Of a stretch of 64,000 nucleotides of DNA, positions 20,799 to 33,798 are shown piece after piece. Numbering within the stretch: the stretch's first letter is position 1; each line of letters begins with the position of its first letter. Made by a program: the position numbers and the translations under genes. Under the pieces are notes generated by a model. That model was not told the DNA's origin. It ran no database searches and saw nothing but the letters and a program-made list of their open reading frames with translations. This stretch comes from Hyalella azteca (taxonomy: Eukaryota > Arthropoda > Malacostraca > Amphipoda > Hyalellidae): assembly GCF_000764305.2 (NCBI RefSeq), contig NW_025941719.1, positions 124,001 to 188,000 on the forward strand. The letters run 5' to 3'.

Positions 20799-23700
20799 CC
20801 TAAACTAAGCCGTGTCTTTAATAACTTAATTCTCATTTATCTCTCTACATTGGTATCATCCACAGTCAATATTTAAATTCATTTCGAAGAGCATTCAATA
20901 TTAGAGTGTAACCTTAAGGAATCTATCAATTAATAGAATACAATTATTGCGGTCCAACAATCCCGCATTCCCGTTAGGCTCTAAGGTTTTATTCCAGTGT
21001 TGTACACGAAGCGCCATTACGTATTTATGCTTAGCGTCTCACGTTGCAGGAATATTAATTACTTCTTCATCTAACCAATTATGATTTCTTCCTATGACAA
21101 AGGTCAGATGTTGAGGCTTGCATCAACCAGTATAACACATCTTCCTGTAGCTGGGAATAATTGAATATTAACTCACAGATACAATAAAAGTTTGGCCACA
21201 GCTATAGAAGCCGCAGCATCATAAATCTTTGTGAAGGCGGCCAATATTTTGATTATGAGTCAAAGGTCTGTTCATAGAATATTTAATGAGACATACGCGA
21301 GACGAGAACTTCCACCGCTCATATATTACTCATAGGTAAACTCAGAGTTCTTACAAACGAACTCGCGCACCTTTGTAAGCAAGTACACATGTTTGTTATC
21401 TCATAGATATCGTAAATTTATTATAAGTGGTAGCTAATGGTTTGTCCTTTCATTACTTCAAAAATATCCATCCATCTTCTGCAACACCGCTAAAAAGTCC
21501 CATCCTAACTTATAACGTACCTAAATTTGCTAGTTCGTCTGTCCGTCCGTACGGCACACATTTGTCTGAAAATGACGAGTGGCGTCAAGTGCCACAAAAC
21601 ACCGACGCAGTCAGCATAGAGGTTATGTCTACAGAGCAGCATCTTGCGTCACAAGACGCAGTCAACGTAGAGGTACAGTCTTGCTAGGGCCACACGCCAC
21701 GTGTAGAGGAAGCTTCAATACGCTTGGGGCGGCCCAGAAAGATGCCGCAAGTTTCGTCGACTTATGCGGCACTCGATGACATGTTGCAGTCGGGACTTTA
21801 CGGGGTCGTAAGCTGGACTTTTGAGCCGTGCTCTCAATAGTGGACTTGATGCAAGCCAAGCCACCAAGTTTATGCGCTAGTATAAGCTTTAGAGCCTCTG
21901 AGGCAGACTACCAACTTTCGCTGTACAAACTTTATACTCAGCATCCAAAGTTCTCGGATTCTAATTTTCAAATCTTGATCTAAAAAATCTTCCACTCGGA
22001 TGCATATATTTCAAAAAAAGATTCAAGTCAAAATTTGCCGAAATGCCAGTGGAAAAAACCGCCTTCTTTTTACGATGCGTAATGCTCTATCAAAAATTTT
22101 ATACCTGTTTAACATACGGTAGAATCTCCGTAATTTGTGAGACATCTCAAAATAAGAGCATTCGACAAGATTTCATGGTTATGGGAAATTAACATTTATG
22201 GTTTTAGGGGTTCGCAAATATTAAAAATGTGCAAGCCTAAGTCTTATATATGAAGCTCGATGTTTACAGTTTCATTGGAAAACCAACAAGTGAAATCACC
22301 GCAACAAAGATCTTGACCACGTTTCGCTGCCGTCTTAGCCTCACTTTATCGACACATATCTCATTTAAATGGTCTGCTCGTTCGTGTTCCGAAGTCTTCG
22401 GGCTCTGAAACGAGCTAAAAAAAGACCCAAGGCCCACAACGACCACGGTTCTCTCATCGATTTGCGTGATTAGTGCAGAGGTTTTCGCTGTGTAGTTCAG
22501 TCATTATTACCAATGACCTCCTGTCAAGCTCCATCCTTTAATTTTAAATGCAGCCTCATGAAAAATGTCCATAATAAGTCATAATTATATTAGTCTGTTT
22601 TTGTTAGGTGGTGTTATATTATTTAAATGTTGAGTAGTGAGGCAGCGGTTATAAGCTCAGGGTTGAGGCACCGTCAAGCGAATGATTATACATTTCTTGT
22701 TTAATATTCTAAATTCGCCATAGTCTGCTTACTCCCTCCAAATTTCTAGATTTCTGGCCATTTTGACGCAGGGAATTCTATGATCCGCTGAAATTTTATT
22801 ATTTGCACCAAAAATGGCTGGCGTGATCGAAAGTGATTCAGGACCCAGCGAATGCTTAAATTTTCATACAATTTCGAAGGAATGTTCGAGAGAATGATTA
22901 AACATTTTAGTATTATTTCAAGACTCGGTATTAAGGAAAACTATATAGTTGGCCATATGCATAGTAGATGGGGAGCTTTAAAAGATTTGATCCGTTATCC
23001 TGGGCAGTGAGTGAGATCTCTGCCTCGTGGAAATACCGCTAAGCGGACATCATGATTGTTTATTTTGAGTTGGCAATATCTTATTCAGGTCACCTATAGG
23101 TTGGCGATATTTTATTCAGTAATATTCAATTGCTTCTTTTTCTGTGTTCAGTAGTATTGCTTTCTTTACAAGAGGCTGTATTCATATTTTTCTTTAATTT
23201 TGATGGTATTTTTTATTTTAGCGCATTTGATTGAACAAATGCTCTAACATGGAACCGGCTGACGGTGACGCGTTCACAACCAACATTGATAGATAGATTA
23301 ATAAGATATATCTCAATAAATCATTATTAATAATATTATTTCTCTAACAAATTTTTTATGATATATATTAATTATCTAGTATTATTGGCACGATGATCCT
23401 CATTAAAAGGATAAAAATGCTAATTAAATAGGCGAAGGCTAATACGAGAGATATGTTTAAATCTCACATGAGGAGCGAGAATGTGGATTAGTCCCGAAGG
23501 ATTGAAGGATTTTTGCTGGTAGCGGTCAGGACGGTCGGCTTGGCTGTTGTTGGGGAGCGAATTTTGAAGAAGAAATCAGAAGTCGGATTGATCATGTTTA
23601 CAATTTATTGATCATGGCATTTGGCTCTTGCTGTATCAATGTTCTCGCAGCTGCATCAAAAGTCCTCAATGCTCACCTTGTTTTGATAAATCTTACAGAA

Positions 23701-24224
23701 TCACCTCTTATTTCTCCCACTAAGTAAGCAATTTTTATATGATATCACTTCTCAGATGTTGTGCTGTTTGCTACAAAAGTAAAATGCTGATCTTATAACA
23801 ACAGAAACTTGTACATCAGTGCACTATATTTATATTCATTTATTTCGATTGCTGCGAATCTCCACCGGTCAATCCCTGGCCACTAATAATAAATTTTTAA
23901 TAACAATCATCGAACAGTAACATAAAACATTTCCACTTATTATCACGTATAATAACAGACCAATTACGTACCATTTATTATTGCATACGATTACATACTA
24001 GTTATTATCACATTCAATAAAATACCACTTACAATAAACATACTAAAGCATACAACTTCTGATAAAAATTACACGGAGAACGTTTAGATGTACACGCTAG
24101 TGACTTCACACTCCCCGAGGTAGATGCGCTACAGAGAGCCGCTCAACCGGTCTATAATTGTGCTAGCTTTAATGAGCTTCCGGACACGAAGTTTATAATA
24201 TTTCTGCATGCAGCATCTCGCTAT
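20799..24224. other. No gene recognised
   Basis: Mostly AT-rich. Exceptions are a GC-richer patch at about 21540-21860 and a minus-strand frame (22264-22446) without ATG or domain. Around 23900-24050 the words AATAACA and ATTATTATCAC recur irregularly. No convincing exon. Confidence 0.4.
21604..21674. repeat. Direct repeat, 20 bp, two copies 51 bp apart
   Basis: GACGCAGTCAGCATAGAGGT (21604-21623) recurs at 21655-21674 with two adjacent changes. GCGTCA precedes both copies at different distances. A CTGTCCGTCCGTACGG run just upstream (21538-21553) resembles only the CCGT core of the MITE family, and no inverted ends are visible. Confidence 0.6.
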
Positions 24225-24498
24225 CGCTGTTGTCTCACGCTCCTCTTTCGCATTGTTTTCCCACGCTTCTCTCCATCACTGTTATCCCACGCTTCTCTCC
24301 ATCACTGTTTTCGCAAGGTTCTCTCCATCACTGTTTTCCCGCGCTTCTCTTCATCACTGTTTTCTCACGCTTTTCTCTAACATAGTTTTTGAGTGCTTCT
24401 CTCCATCACTGTTTTCCTACGCTTCTCTCCATCACTGTTTTCCCAAGGTTCTCTCCATCACTGTTTTCCCGCTTTATTTTTTATCACTGTTTTCTGTT
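24225..24498 (+). repeat. Tandem repeat, about 25-27 bp unit, about 11 copies
   Basis: Pyrimidine-rich units CTTCTCTCCATCACTGTTTT plus CCCACG. Terminal and central units diverge (CTTTTCTCTAACATAGTTTT). The 123-codon plus frame across it is a repeat translation rich in Ser, Phe and His. Confidence 0.95.
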
Positions 24499-25546
24499 CA
24501 AAGTGACCCTCTTCGATCCTCTTTCGACGTTTTTCTCAATTTTAGCCAAATAGCCCAAGTACGTATATGGAACAATTGAAAATTCTCGGTATGAGAAAAC
24601 TTTTCTGGACGGTAACCTTTTACTTTGGTTCCCAAACTATATCATAAGCAATACCCCCCGAACAATTCATCAGCGTCCGTCAAAGCAATTCGTAGCTCGA
24701 CCTAAATCATCTTTTTACGTACCACCCAATCCACACCATACCTCACTTCTTTTTTCTCTTCTAAACCATGTCAACTGTCATCCAAAACATACATTTAAGG
24801 CCATCAAAAGTATACGTGACCTTCTGCAAAAAAAAATTTTGTCATCCAACCATACCTAACGGTCGCCTCACCATTCCCTATGGTCCTCGAACCAACCTTT
24901 AACCTCTACCAAAAATCTAATATGTCCCAAGCCGCCCCACTGGGCTGGTTTCTGTGGACCAGCTACAGTGATATTAAGCAAATAAATTGTAGTTCATTGT
25001 TGGGAGCTTTTTCCATTTTGCGAGCGTCTTTTCTAGTTTGCGCGACCGGGGACCGAGGCAGTCAACGATCGCTTGCTCTAGCTTGCTCGTGTTGTGCTAC
25101 CGCTGCTTTTTGTGGCCCCGACGAGAGAGGCTCTCACTAACACTTTGTTATTACCGCATTAAATTGCTACGTTTTATGACTGTATCAACTTTAAAAGTGA
25201 CTCTACGTTCAGTGCGCTGGGCACTCATTAAAAATAATAATAAATTAAAGCGTTTTTCATCCCATCCCTAACAACAGCTAAAACTCGTGTGTGCAACATG
25301 GTCATGTGTATGTACCTATGACGGAATTATATTGCAAATTAACAATATGTAGTTCCCGGTACCACCTCGCATCACTAGAATATTAGACGCGAAAATTTTT
25401 TATATAATGCATTTGATGCTGTTTTATTCCTAAGTAGATGAAATAATATTGATGGATTGTTTGAATTTATTAATGCACCGCCGATAACAGGTTTGGCCAT
25501 AGCATCAAATGAAATCCAGTTATAGATTATATTAGATTCAGTTCAA
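24499..25546. other. No gene recognised
   Basis: Non-repetitive. A GC-richer patch at 25030-25130 has overlapping short frames without recognisable domains. Confidence 0.4.
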
Positions 25547-25626
25547 GTTCAGAGCAAGTGTAGCACGCACCACGCGCTTTACTCAAGTTCAGGGCACGTG
25601 TAGCACGCACCACGCGCGTTACGTCA
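25547..25626 (+). promoter_or_regulatory. 40-bp tandem duplication with CACGTG and bHLH-PAS-like cores
   Basis: Two 40-bp copies share GTGTAGCACGCACCACGCGC exactly. The second copy contains GGCACGTGT (an E-box and RCGTG core) and runs into TTACGTCAG, a CRE/ATF-like site, directly upstream of the TATA box. The motif names follow known consensus sequences; actual factor binding is inference. Confidence 0.45.
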
Positions 25627-25883
25627 GTACTGCGTATATATAAGCTGCGTATCACATCTCGTGCATAGCTTACCTGCACACGGTCCTTAAATATTCATCG
25701 GCAAAGTCCAAATTCTGAAGGACAAATTAATTATTAGTTTTATCAATAACCTGAATCGACATTAGTTCCAAATTGACCTCTATCCTTAATCAGTATTATT
25801 ACGTCACTGTAAAATGAGAGGACATTGTGCCTGAAAAAGTTTATCGTAAATAAAGCTTTACGAAATACGAGTATTACTGCTCA
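25559..25883 (+). mobile_element. Possible solo LTR (or short promoter-poly(A) unit)
   Basis: A TG-to-CA interval of 325 bp holds, in LTR order, a duplicated upstream segment, a TATA box at 25635-25644 and an AATAAA signal at 25849-25854. The flanks read GCAAG and GCAAT, matching at four of five bases, as a decayed 5-bp target duplication might. No primer-binding site, polyprotein or second LTR is visible nearby. A short host noncoding transcription unit would look the same. Confidence 0.28.
25635..25644 (+). promoter_or_regulatory. TATA box
   Basis: TATATATAAG in a GC-rich setting (CTGCG on both sides). A start near 25665 would be expected by spacing. No ORF longer than a few codons follows at once. 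Confidence 0.45.
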
Positions 25884-26869
25884 GCAATTGGTTGGATTAT
25901 CAATTTGCTAAAATATTTCTCTATTTAAGATGAGAATTGCACATGTTTAATAACACTTCTACTCACAATTAAGGCTCACAAGATTATTTCTACTTCAGTC
26001 ATCATTGAGTCCGAGAATACTTAATAAAGAATACTAAAGAATACTTAATGTTATTCTTTATTATTATTATTAATCTTAATGTATTCTAACACTTTAGTCT
26101 TCTTAATGTTTTTCGCATCTTCATATTTTTTAATTTATTTCTTGTTCCGACATTGAAAACCATGGTTTGAGTTTCTCGTATATAATGCAGGGTTGATTGA
26201 ACTACTATATAGTGCATACACGGCCGTTATCATTCTTCACATTCATTACACGCCATCACTGGAGCGCCGTCCCTCATATTCACTCTACGAAGGCCCCTGA
26301 TTTTATGGATTTTTAACAAGCAGTTAGTCTGCAGCAACAGGCAAATAACAGAGTACGGTTTCTTGTCACCTCTAATCTCAGTGTTTCAACACAGGCAACC
26401 TGCTCATTATTTCATGAACAATCTTGTTCTTCTTGTTCTCGGGTGATGGAAACTAATGTTAAGCTCCCACTGCCGCGCCCAAGCGTAGCTGGATAATGTC
26501 TTGAGAAATGCAGGAAGTAAAATACATTGATGAGTCTGAATGTTCCGAGTGAAATTATGCTCCGGTTCGTTGAGAAATAAAAGATCTCAGTCTATTTTGA
26601 ACTGCAGTGATTATGAAGTTCAACATAGATGAGCGGTAATAACGAGTATTTTTGGTAAGAATTCAAGAAAAGGTAGATTTATTCATAATCGTTACATTAT
26701 ATCTCATTGGGGGCGCTTTGAGTGTTGAGACAACGGTCTGTATTGACATGGCGGGCCCTGCAAATATGCTGAGTATTGACTTGGAGTATTAAAACTAGGA
26801 ACTCTGTAAAATTTGCACTCAAATCAAAATTAAAATAATTAAAGAAAAAATTAGATCAGTTCTTAAGCA
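25884..26869. other. AT-rich, no gene recognised
   Basis: The words AATACTTAAT and TTATTATTATTAATCTTAATG cluster at 26020-26120. No coding signal. Confidence 0.4.
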
Positions 26870-26976
26870 TGCACTACAGTGAGTGACATAGCGAATTTTC
26901 TCAGTCACGGACAGACGGACGGACATGACGAGCACAATAGCGCTTTTTTTCCATAAATGAGAAAATGCGCTAAAAA
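26870..26976 (-). mobile_element. Short inverted-repeat element (MITE-like), copy C
   Basis: Reverse-orientation copy of the family at 4551. Inverted ends AGCGAATTTTCTC (26890-26902) and GAGAAAATGCGCT (26959-26971) enclose a shortened interior with GGACAGACGGACGGACATGA. The segment with GTCGACGAG is deleted. The outside palindrome is degraded (GCACTACAGTGAGT). Confidence 0.8.
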
Positions 26977-28160
26977 TACTAAATAAATTTAGTAGTTCGT
27001 TGGAGAATGTCTGAACAATTTTAACAATATGATGACACTCCGTGCAACACAGTGAATTGAATGTTAATTAAGAGCATTTGTTTCAGAGTTGCGTCTATTG
27101 CTGCAGCACAACGAAACGCTCACTTCGCCAATCGAATTCATGCTCCGGAAAGGCGAGAGTTTCAATTTATAGAGAATAACAACTCCGAATAAGAATAAAT
27201 CATTTCCTGTGTTCAAATTACTTCCCTGCTACTGCGTGGAAGCCTCGCTTTGTTAGTTCATGCAGGCGTCGAGAGAGGGCAAGCTGCTCCTGTCTACCAA
27301 GCGTAATAAGAACAATTAGAAATATCTCAACCTGCATGGATATATGAAATTCAAATTGAATTCATGCAATTCTCAGCTATTTCTTAATTGAAATAGACCG
27401 GAGATTCCAAGCAAATTATGGATTTGCCGGCATTCTGACCAGTCGTAGACTTAACGCCTGCGATGCGTCGAAACCTGCAGCATCAAATGACAAAACACGC
27501 GCATTTAAAGTAAGTACATTACTTCAAAGTAAATACTTAATTTCTACTTAAAATTTCAACATAAATAACTCCTGCTTATCTTTTTTATCTAGTGAGGTCC
27601 ATCATACCTCAAGAAACGTCTAGCCTATTTACCAGTTTAGCCTGAGTTGACCGCCATAGTTTACTCCTACCAATTATTTATTTTACAGAACACGATTGAG
27701 AACTTCAACAGCACAAAACTAAAATATACTTGTTCATTTTATTACACAGTTCTCCATTAAATATGCTAAACCAATCTCTAATAAACCTATATACAAGACC
27801 GATATCAAATGAATGTTCGGAAGAATTGCCTAATCTTTAGCATCTTCAGTTTAGCAAAACTGTGCGGGTTATGGCGTCAATGGAAGAAGTTAAATGGGTG
27901 TATTAACTGGTCTCAGTTTGTTCGTGGGTTAACTGGGGTGAACTTTTCTGGTCGTCCTAAGTTGAGAGGTAAATAGGCTTGAGGTACTTCAACTATAACG
28001 GTAAATAAGTCATGAACTATGAACCAACTAGTCCAGTTGTGAATCAACTGGAGCAGATTGTGGAAAATCATACTGACCCAGGGTTGTTGTAACTAAATAT
28101 ACCTGAGCAACTGCAGTAAGAGCTACACACAACCTGCTCAACTGATCAGACCAGGCCCTT
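26977..28160. other. No gene recognised apart from one weak exon
   Basis: Around 27900-28080 the word AACTGG and its complement recur, including a small hairpin CCAGTTG-TGAAT-CAACTGG. The rest is unremarkable. Confidence 0.4.
27377..27509 (+). CDS. Very weak candidate internal exon
   Basis: The acceptor CAATTCTCAG (AG at 27375-27376) and the donor TTTAAA/GTAAGT (27510) bracket 133 open nucleotides. They encode a peptide with YFLIEIDRRFQANYGFAGIL and NACDASKPAASNDKTRAFK. The donor has an ideal intron side but a poor exon side. No family recognised. Confidence 0.17.
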
Positions 28161-28345
28161 AGTAGACCATGCACTCAGCAGACCATGCACTTTGCTCAGC
28201 AGACCACGCACATTGCTCAGCAGACCACGCACATTGCTCAGCAGACCACACACATTGCTCAACAGACCACGCACATTGCTCAGCAGACCACGCACATTGC
28301 TCAGCAGACCACGCACATTGCTCAGCAGACCACGCACATCGCTCA
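28161..28345. repeat. Tandem repeat, 21-bp unit, about 8 copies
   Basis: Unit CAGACCACGCACATTGCTCA plus G. The central copies are nearly identical and the first two are diverged and shortened. The unit is a multiple of three, so all frames give periodic peptides on both strands; these are artefacts. Confidence 0.97.
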
Positions 28346-31300
28346 GTCGAGCCGTGACTTCAGGGCGCTAATTGCAGCAGAAGTGCTAAGCTGTTCTCTC
28401 CTTTGAGACGACATCCTAGGGAGGACTCGACCAAACTTGATTACTGTAACAACTTCCCAACTTTTCAGCAACTCTGAGCGCCTCTAACTTACTCAACAAA
28501 TTTGCACTCCCATGAGATTCAGTGTGCTGAGGTGTAAAATTGTCTGCTGAAATGTGGTGACCAATGTTTGATGAGACATGAATATGGTGCAAGAGTCAAA
28601 AACTAAAGGCATTAAAATTCAGATTGCAGCAGGGTTCAGATTCATAATTCAGAAAATGCCTGTTGAGCGTGTGAGATGTTTCGAATGGGCTGATTATCAT
28701 GCTAAAATATGCATACATTTAGGCTGGTTAAAGTATATTGATTGTTTGCTCGTCAACATGTTGATTAATGGACTAAATTTTTCTGCTGGTGTTACCTTAT
28801 GATTACAGCTGAGATATAATGTTAGTTGAGATATAATATCAGATGATGTGTTGGAGTACAGCGATTGATGGACTAGATATAGATTAATATTGCGAGTTTA
28901 GGGTCCAGGCATGCTAACTTACTGGAAAAGATATGCAATAAATTTGATAAATTTATATTATTTTTGAGTTGTAAAATTAGGAAGGAAAATGTCAAATGCA
29001 TTAATTTTTTTGTTAAAATACACCGAGTGCCACATTAAACGAGCTGATTGGTTGATCACAGTTAACTGACTTTCGGGCAGTCTAATTATTATTATTTAGA
29101 ATTTTCGTCTAAATATTATTTAGATGCTTACTTGTGTACGAATTTATGCATGAATGAATTAGTAATGAATGAACTGTCTATTTCGGTAAACAATTCTTCA
29201 GCCTTTATTTCTCCATTTTAATGTAAATTAGGTATCTTCAATAATTTTTTTCTTCTAATTAATAGTTGAACCTCTTATCATTTTTCTTTAAACCCAAATT
29301 GATTTTACATTGTGCTCGTTCACTGAAAACCTGGACGAACTTAATTAATTATTACACGAGTTTATATTTTCTCTAAGTTCATCTTCATATGGATTGTGCA
29401 TAAATTTACCCGTAATGTCACGTCAAGCCTCGTATCTTGAAAATCAAGATCTCTATCAATTGACGTGCAGGGCAGGACTGCCAGGCGCTATAAACTGCAT
29501 GTTCGTCGCCGCGGTCGTACTTAAATTGGTTGCCCTACTGAGGTTGACGGTTTTCAAAACTATAAAACGAGTTGTTTTTTCAAAATGTTTATAACACGTT
29601 GTCGTACGTGAATTAGATGAAATATTCTAATTATTAAAGTATTTTGACTTAAAAAACGTAAGTTGAGAAATTTAGGTTGTAAACTTTGTCTGCTAAAAAG
29701 TTCTAAGACGTAATCAACGTTGCAATTTAGCGCCTCCTGCATAAATTAATTTCGCCATTTATATAAATTATAAATATTGCAGTGATAAGCTTATTATAAA
29801 TTATACACTGTACAGTTGAACAAGAAATCAATTTTATTCACATCACTCAACGCCGCGGAACCGACATGTCTAACCTGAAGCAAGTATTGAGTAAACATGA
29901 TGAGTCTTTATTAATTCATAGTTTAATAATAATGAATGAGGTTGATTGACAAATGTGAAGTTTCATAAGAATTCTAAGTTTCTTTTGTTGTTTTATGACA
30001 GGCTACTTGGGTTGAATATTCCATGAGAAGTTATTAGAGCGCTCAGCCTTGTGCTGTTATCAATAATCGACCTCATGTCTAACATACAACACGCTTTGAC
30101 CTCGACATGGAACGCTCATTTTCATTTGAAATTATATCAGGTTTTGATAGAGTGAAATTAGCGTCAGCAGATGCCATCATTTGCAATTCTTTACATTTTT
30201 TACAGTTGCTGTGCAAAGATTTCGTTCAAATATTTGCAATGGAACTAATGAATAATATTCGCTCGGAATTGATAATAAATCTCCGCAAATTTCAATTCTT
30301 TTCAATGAAAAGCTGCATTTAAAACTTGCACAATTTGGTGTTGAAAGTTGAAAGAATATGAAAGGCTGTGAGGTTCACGAATATTTCTATCAAATTTCTC
30401 AATAAGAATAATGACGGCACTGGAAAGGTTGCAATTATTAATTAAGTAATAAATGTAAATAGATTAAATGTAAATTAATGTAAATTAATGAAATTATAGA
30501 AGGTGCTTTAATATACAATGCTGGTGGAATATGTGTTTATTTATATCAAAGCATGAGAAAAATTTCCGATGGAAGTGTTCATTAGAGAAGTTCTATATAA
30601 CAAAAGCGACGCGAGATAGTTTTGTAGCTCAGAGATATAAACCTAAATGACTGCGGTAAAAGATTTGTGTAACAAAAATTAATTCCTTTTTGAAGTTATT
30701 TTTTCTATTAACCATGCTTTAAAAATAGTGAATATATAATCACAAACCAAAAAAAAAATCCACGACATGAACAAAAGTCATGTGGCAAGTCCTGCTCTTA
30801 TTAGCAAAAAATTGCTTTTCGATTAAAGACAATCTAGATACCAAACTAATTGGATGTTGACTCATGATTGTGATCAAGGATATTGAAATTAGTGCTGAAA
30901 TGGTGAACCTATATGGTAGTGATTTTTTTTGTAATGATTTACCGCACAACGCACCTCATTTTTTTGCCGTATTTTCTTTTCAAAGCACAAAACATTCCTT
31001 AAAAAAATTATAAAGATTTGCGGCACCACACAACATATTATTTTCGACAATGTCACATTATTACACTATAATCCTAATGTAAAAATGCAATCAAACAGCT
31101 AAACAAACAAAAGCGCAATAGTGCGCATTATTTATTAGAATATCCCTAAAAATGTAGCTTCCCACCACACATGCTTACGCACCCATCATGTGACCAACCA
31201 TTGCGCACCAGTTCGCTGCGTGAAACCCAATCGCAGTTAAGTTACCCATCGATGAGGTGGGTGCTTATTAGGTACGCTGTGAAGCCGAGCGTACCTCACA

Positions 31301-31708
31301 ATTACGGCGGCTGCAGCAACAAGCTGCTCGATATCGCCGGACTTTTTCAGAAGCTGACATTATCGCGCCGCGAGAACGCTTAACTCGAAAACTTGTGTGC
31401 TCCAAGTGGAACCGCGGTCGCGGTGTCTGAAGTGCTAGTTTGGCGGCAGAGGGAGGTTGATGTCGAAAAATAGCAGGTGTAGGGGAAAGAAAAGATTTGA
31501 GTACTGGGATAGAAAGTTGGAAAATACATAGAAGAACAAAAGTTGTTATTGAGATCGCCTATATTGATACAGAAAGGATCAGAAGATATGGTTGAGATAC
31601 TAGTAGAAAATGAGCAGTTAAATAGGCGTAACAAATTGTGAAGTGGAAAAAGCAGAAGGCCACGTGAAAAGTGTGAGGTGGAAAATATTTTCCACAGCAC
31701 TGAGATGA
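28346..31708. other. AT-rich, no gene recognised
   Basis: ATG-started frames at 28578 (74 codons) and 30107 (71 codons) are within chance length and show no domain. TAAATGTAAAT words cluster at 30450-30500. Around 31190-31380 the sequence is GC-richer, with a short frame and no recognised product. Confidence 0.4.
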
Positions 31709-32173
31709 ATGGGTGTAGTTTTTAATCTGGCAAAGAGCCCCATGCATGATACGAGAACTTCAGATAAGGGACCATTTTACAAAGAAATATTGGTATCGTT
31801 CGAAATGTTTTTCAATCATTCGATAGCTTATGATAACTTGACTTATAAAATCAAAATTTTTCACAAAGTTCGAGATGTGTATGACATTTTCCAGATTAAT
31901 TCTGTTTTATTCACCTCAATCTGTCCTTATTCTAATCATGAAATACAAGAGAAATTTTCCTACAATATCCTGCGCCAATTCCAAGACCGAATATATTTCT
32001 TTATGGCTCAGAAGACATTTCCCATAAAGCCTCCAGAATTCGGAACTAATTTCATCCTGATAAAGAAACTAAATTGCCACCCATTAACAATTAGAATCAA
32101 GTACGGAGTTTCCGGCAACGACGCCCCCTATATCCTTCCGCCGCCAAATGGCCTAAAGACTTTTTCTAAGTAG
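31709..32173 (+). CDS. ATG-initiated 154-codon frame, unknown protein
   Basis: The frame opens at an ATG directly after an in-frame TGA and closes at TAG. It is non-repetitive. Assuming about 62% AT, I estimate well under one such ATG frame per window by chance. The protein is polar and aromatic-rich (FYKEILVSFEMFFNHSIAYD, VYDIFQINSVLFTSICPY) and ends with IKYGVSGNDAPYILPPPNGL. It has no obvious signal peptide or membrane span. I cannot assign a family. It could be an intronless gene, a single exon, a fragment of a mobile element or chance. The 300 bp upstream is purine-rich (GGTGGAAAATA, GAAGGCC) and lacks a clear TATA box. Confidence 0.33.
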   Translation: MGVVFNLAKSPMHDTRTSDKGPFYKEILVSFEMFFNHSIAYDNLTYKIKIFHKVRDVYDIFQINSVLFTSICPYSNHEIQEKFSYNILRQFQDRIYFFMAQKTFPIKPPEFGTNFILIKKLNCHPLTIRIKYGVSGNDAPYILPPPNGLKTFSK

Positions 32174-33098
32174 GCTCGGTACTTAGCGGGAGATCCGTCC
32201 AATCAATAGGCCTGCTTCTCCTCGAGGTGATTCTCCAGAAAGCCAACATTATTGGAACTCTTGTCTCGGCCTGCCAGTTTTTCCCTTCTGTAGATGACTG
32301 AAACCAACATTACAACGCAAAATTATGATTTTTTATTCAAGGTATGAATAAACATGTAAGTAAGATGAAATGCGTACAGATCGAACACTTTATATCAGTA
32401 AAATTCTAATTAACTACGTACAAAAAAACGAGAAATGTGTCGCCAACATAAAAAATTGTTTGACAAATGTTTTATTTTGCTGGGTTTACTGGTCGTAAAT
32501 GAATCTCTGGAACCACATTTGATCAAAACTAAATAATATTTTTTGTTTCATTAGGTGGATAACAGATATAACTCCACAAAAATTCGTGATTTCTTCTATT
32601 CAATGTTTAAAAATCGCGATGAAAGTTTTAGACGCATTCACTTTAATATTTATTGCTAAATTACTAGCGTATACTTCAACGCATATTGCGTCTCTCCTCT
32701 ACCCACACAAATGCCATCACCTTCACTTGCTTGCTCTTGCCAAAAAACGCAGAATTTTTATTCGGTATTTATCCTTTGTGAAAATCGCTCGATAATGAAT
32801 GAATATTGTATGAGGTGCGGGGAGGTGCTTAAGAAGGGTCTCACCAAATGAGCTGGTCTAGTGGGCTACTTAGACCCTTCACGGAGCAGGATACCGTCGA
32901 GTTTAGGGTCTTCCAAGAAGACATAATTATTTGAAACTGTGCGAGGGAGCTTAGCAACGCCATTACTGGGATTACACCTGTGAACACCGCCTTGCTGATC
33001 CCTTCATCTGCAGATAATAACAAAGATCTTTGGGTAATTTCCGACCTATTTTGAGCCAGAGGAGCACCAGCACCGACTCCCATGTTCCGCTCTGCCGC
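32174..33098. other. No gene recognised
   Basis: Short frames at 32586 (plus) and 32841-33101 (minus) show no domain. The minus frame runs into the neighbouring array. Confidence 0.4.
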
Positions 33099-33567
33099 CA
33101 TATACGGAGCCTAAACTGCCGTGTTGCAGTGTCCACATACGGCCTCTCAAACTGCCGTGTTGCAGTCACCATATACGGCCCCTCAAACTGCCGTGTTGCA
33201 GCCGTCATATACGGTCCTTCAAACTGCCGTGTTGCAGCCGCCATATACGGCCCCTCAAACTGCCGTGTTGCAGCCGCCATATACGGTCCCTCAAACTGCC
33301 GTGTTGTAGCTGCCATGTACGACTCCTCAAACTGCCGTGTTGCAGCCGTCATATACGGCCCCTCAAACTGCCGTGTTGCAGCTGCCATATACGACCCTCA
33401 AACTGCCGTGTTGCAGCCGTCATATACGGCCCCTCAAACTGCCGTGTTTCAGTCGTCTTATACGGCCCTTCAAACTGCTTCGTTGCAGCCGTCATATACG
33501 GCCCTAAAACTGCCGTGTTCTCTGTTGATTGACCACCATGTACGGCTTCTCAAACTGCCGTGTTGCA
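33099..33567. repeat. Tandem repeat, about 33-bp unit, about 14 copies
   Basis: Units read CATATACGGCCCCTCAAACT plus GCCGTGTTGCAGC. Variants include TACGAC for TACGGC, TTTCAG and CTTCGTTGCAG. Towards the 3' end units are shortened or mutated, with a larger interruption at 33515-33535. The 181-, 138- and 62-codon frames over it are repeat translations. Confidence 0.97.
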
Positions 33568-33798
33568 GAGACTAAAACAAATCACAATGCATGAAGTATC
33601 GCTATTGAGCGGCGTCCAATTTTTTGCTGAATTATAAAAGTAAAAAATTGCGCATAAAGTATGAAAGGTATACTAAATTGTACCCATTAGAGAAGATGGC
33701 TTAACGAAGCGGCGTACAACAAGTTAGCTAAATGAAACTTCTAAGGATTTTCCCACCAATCAAGCAACAAATGTGAATAAAAATTACAGTGATGGAAA

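Noticed and set aside
21538..21553. Fourth copy of the MITE family
   Set aside because: Only the CTGTCCGTCCG word is shared; inverted ends and flanking palindrome are absent.
33030..33575. 181-codon frame across the 33-bp array
   Set aside because: Unit length is a multiple of three and open frames exist on both strands with the same period, so openness is automatic.
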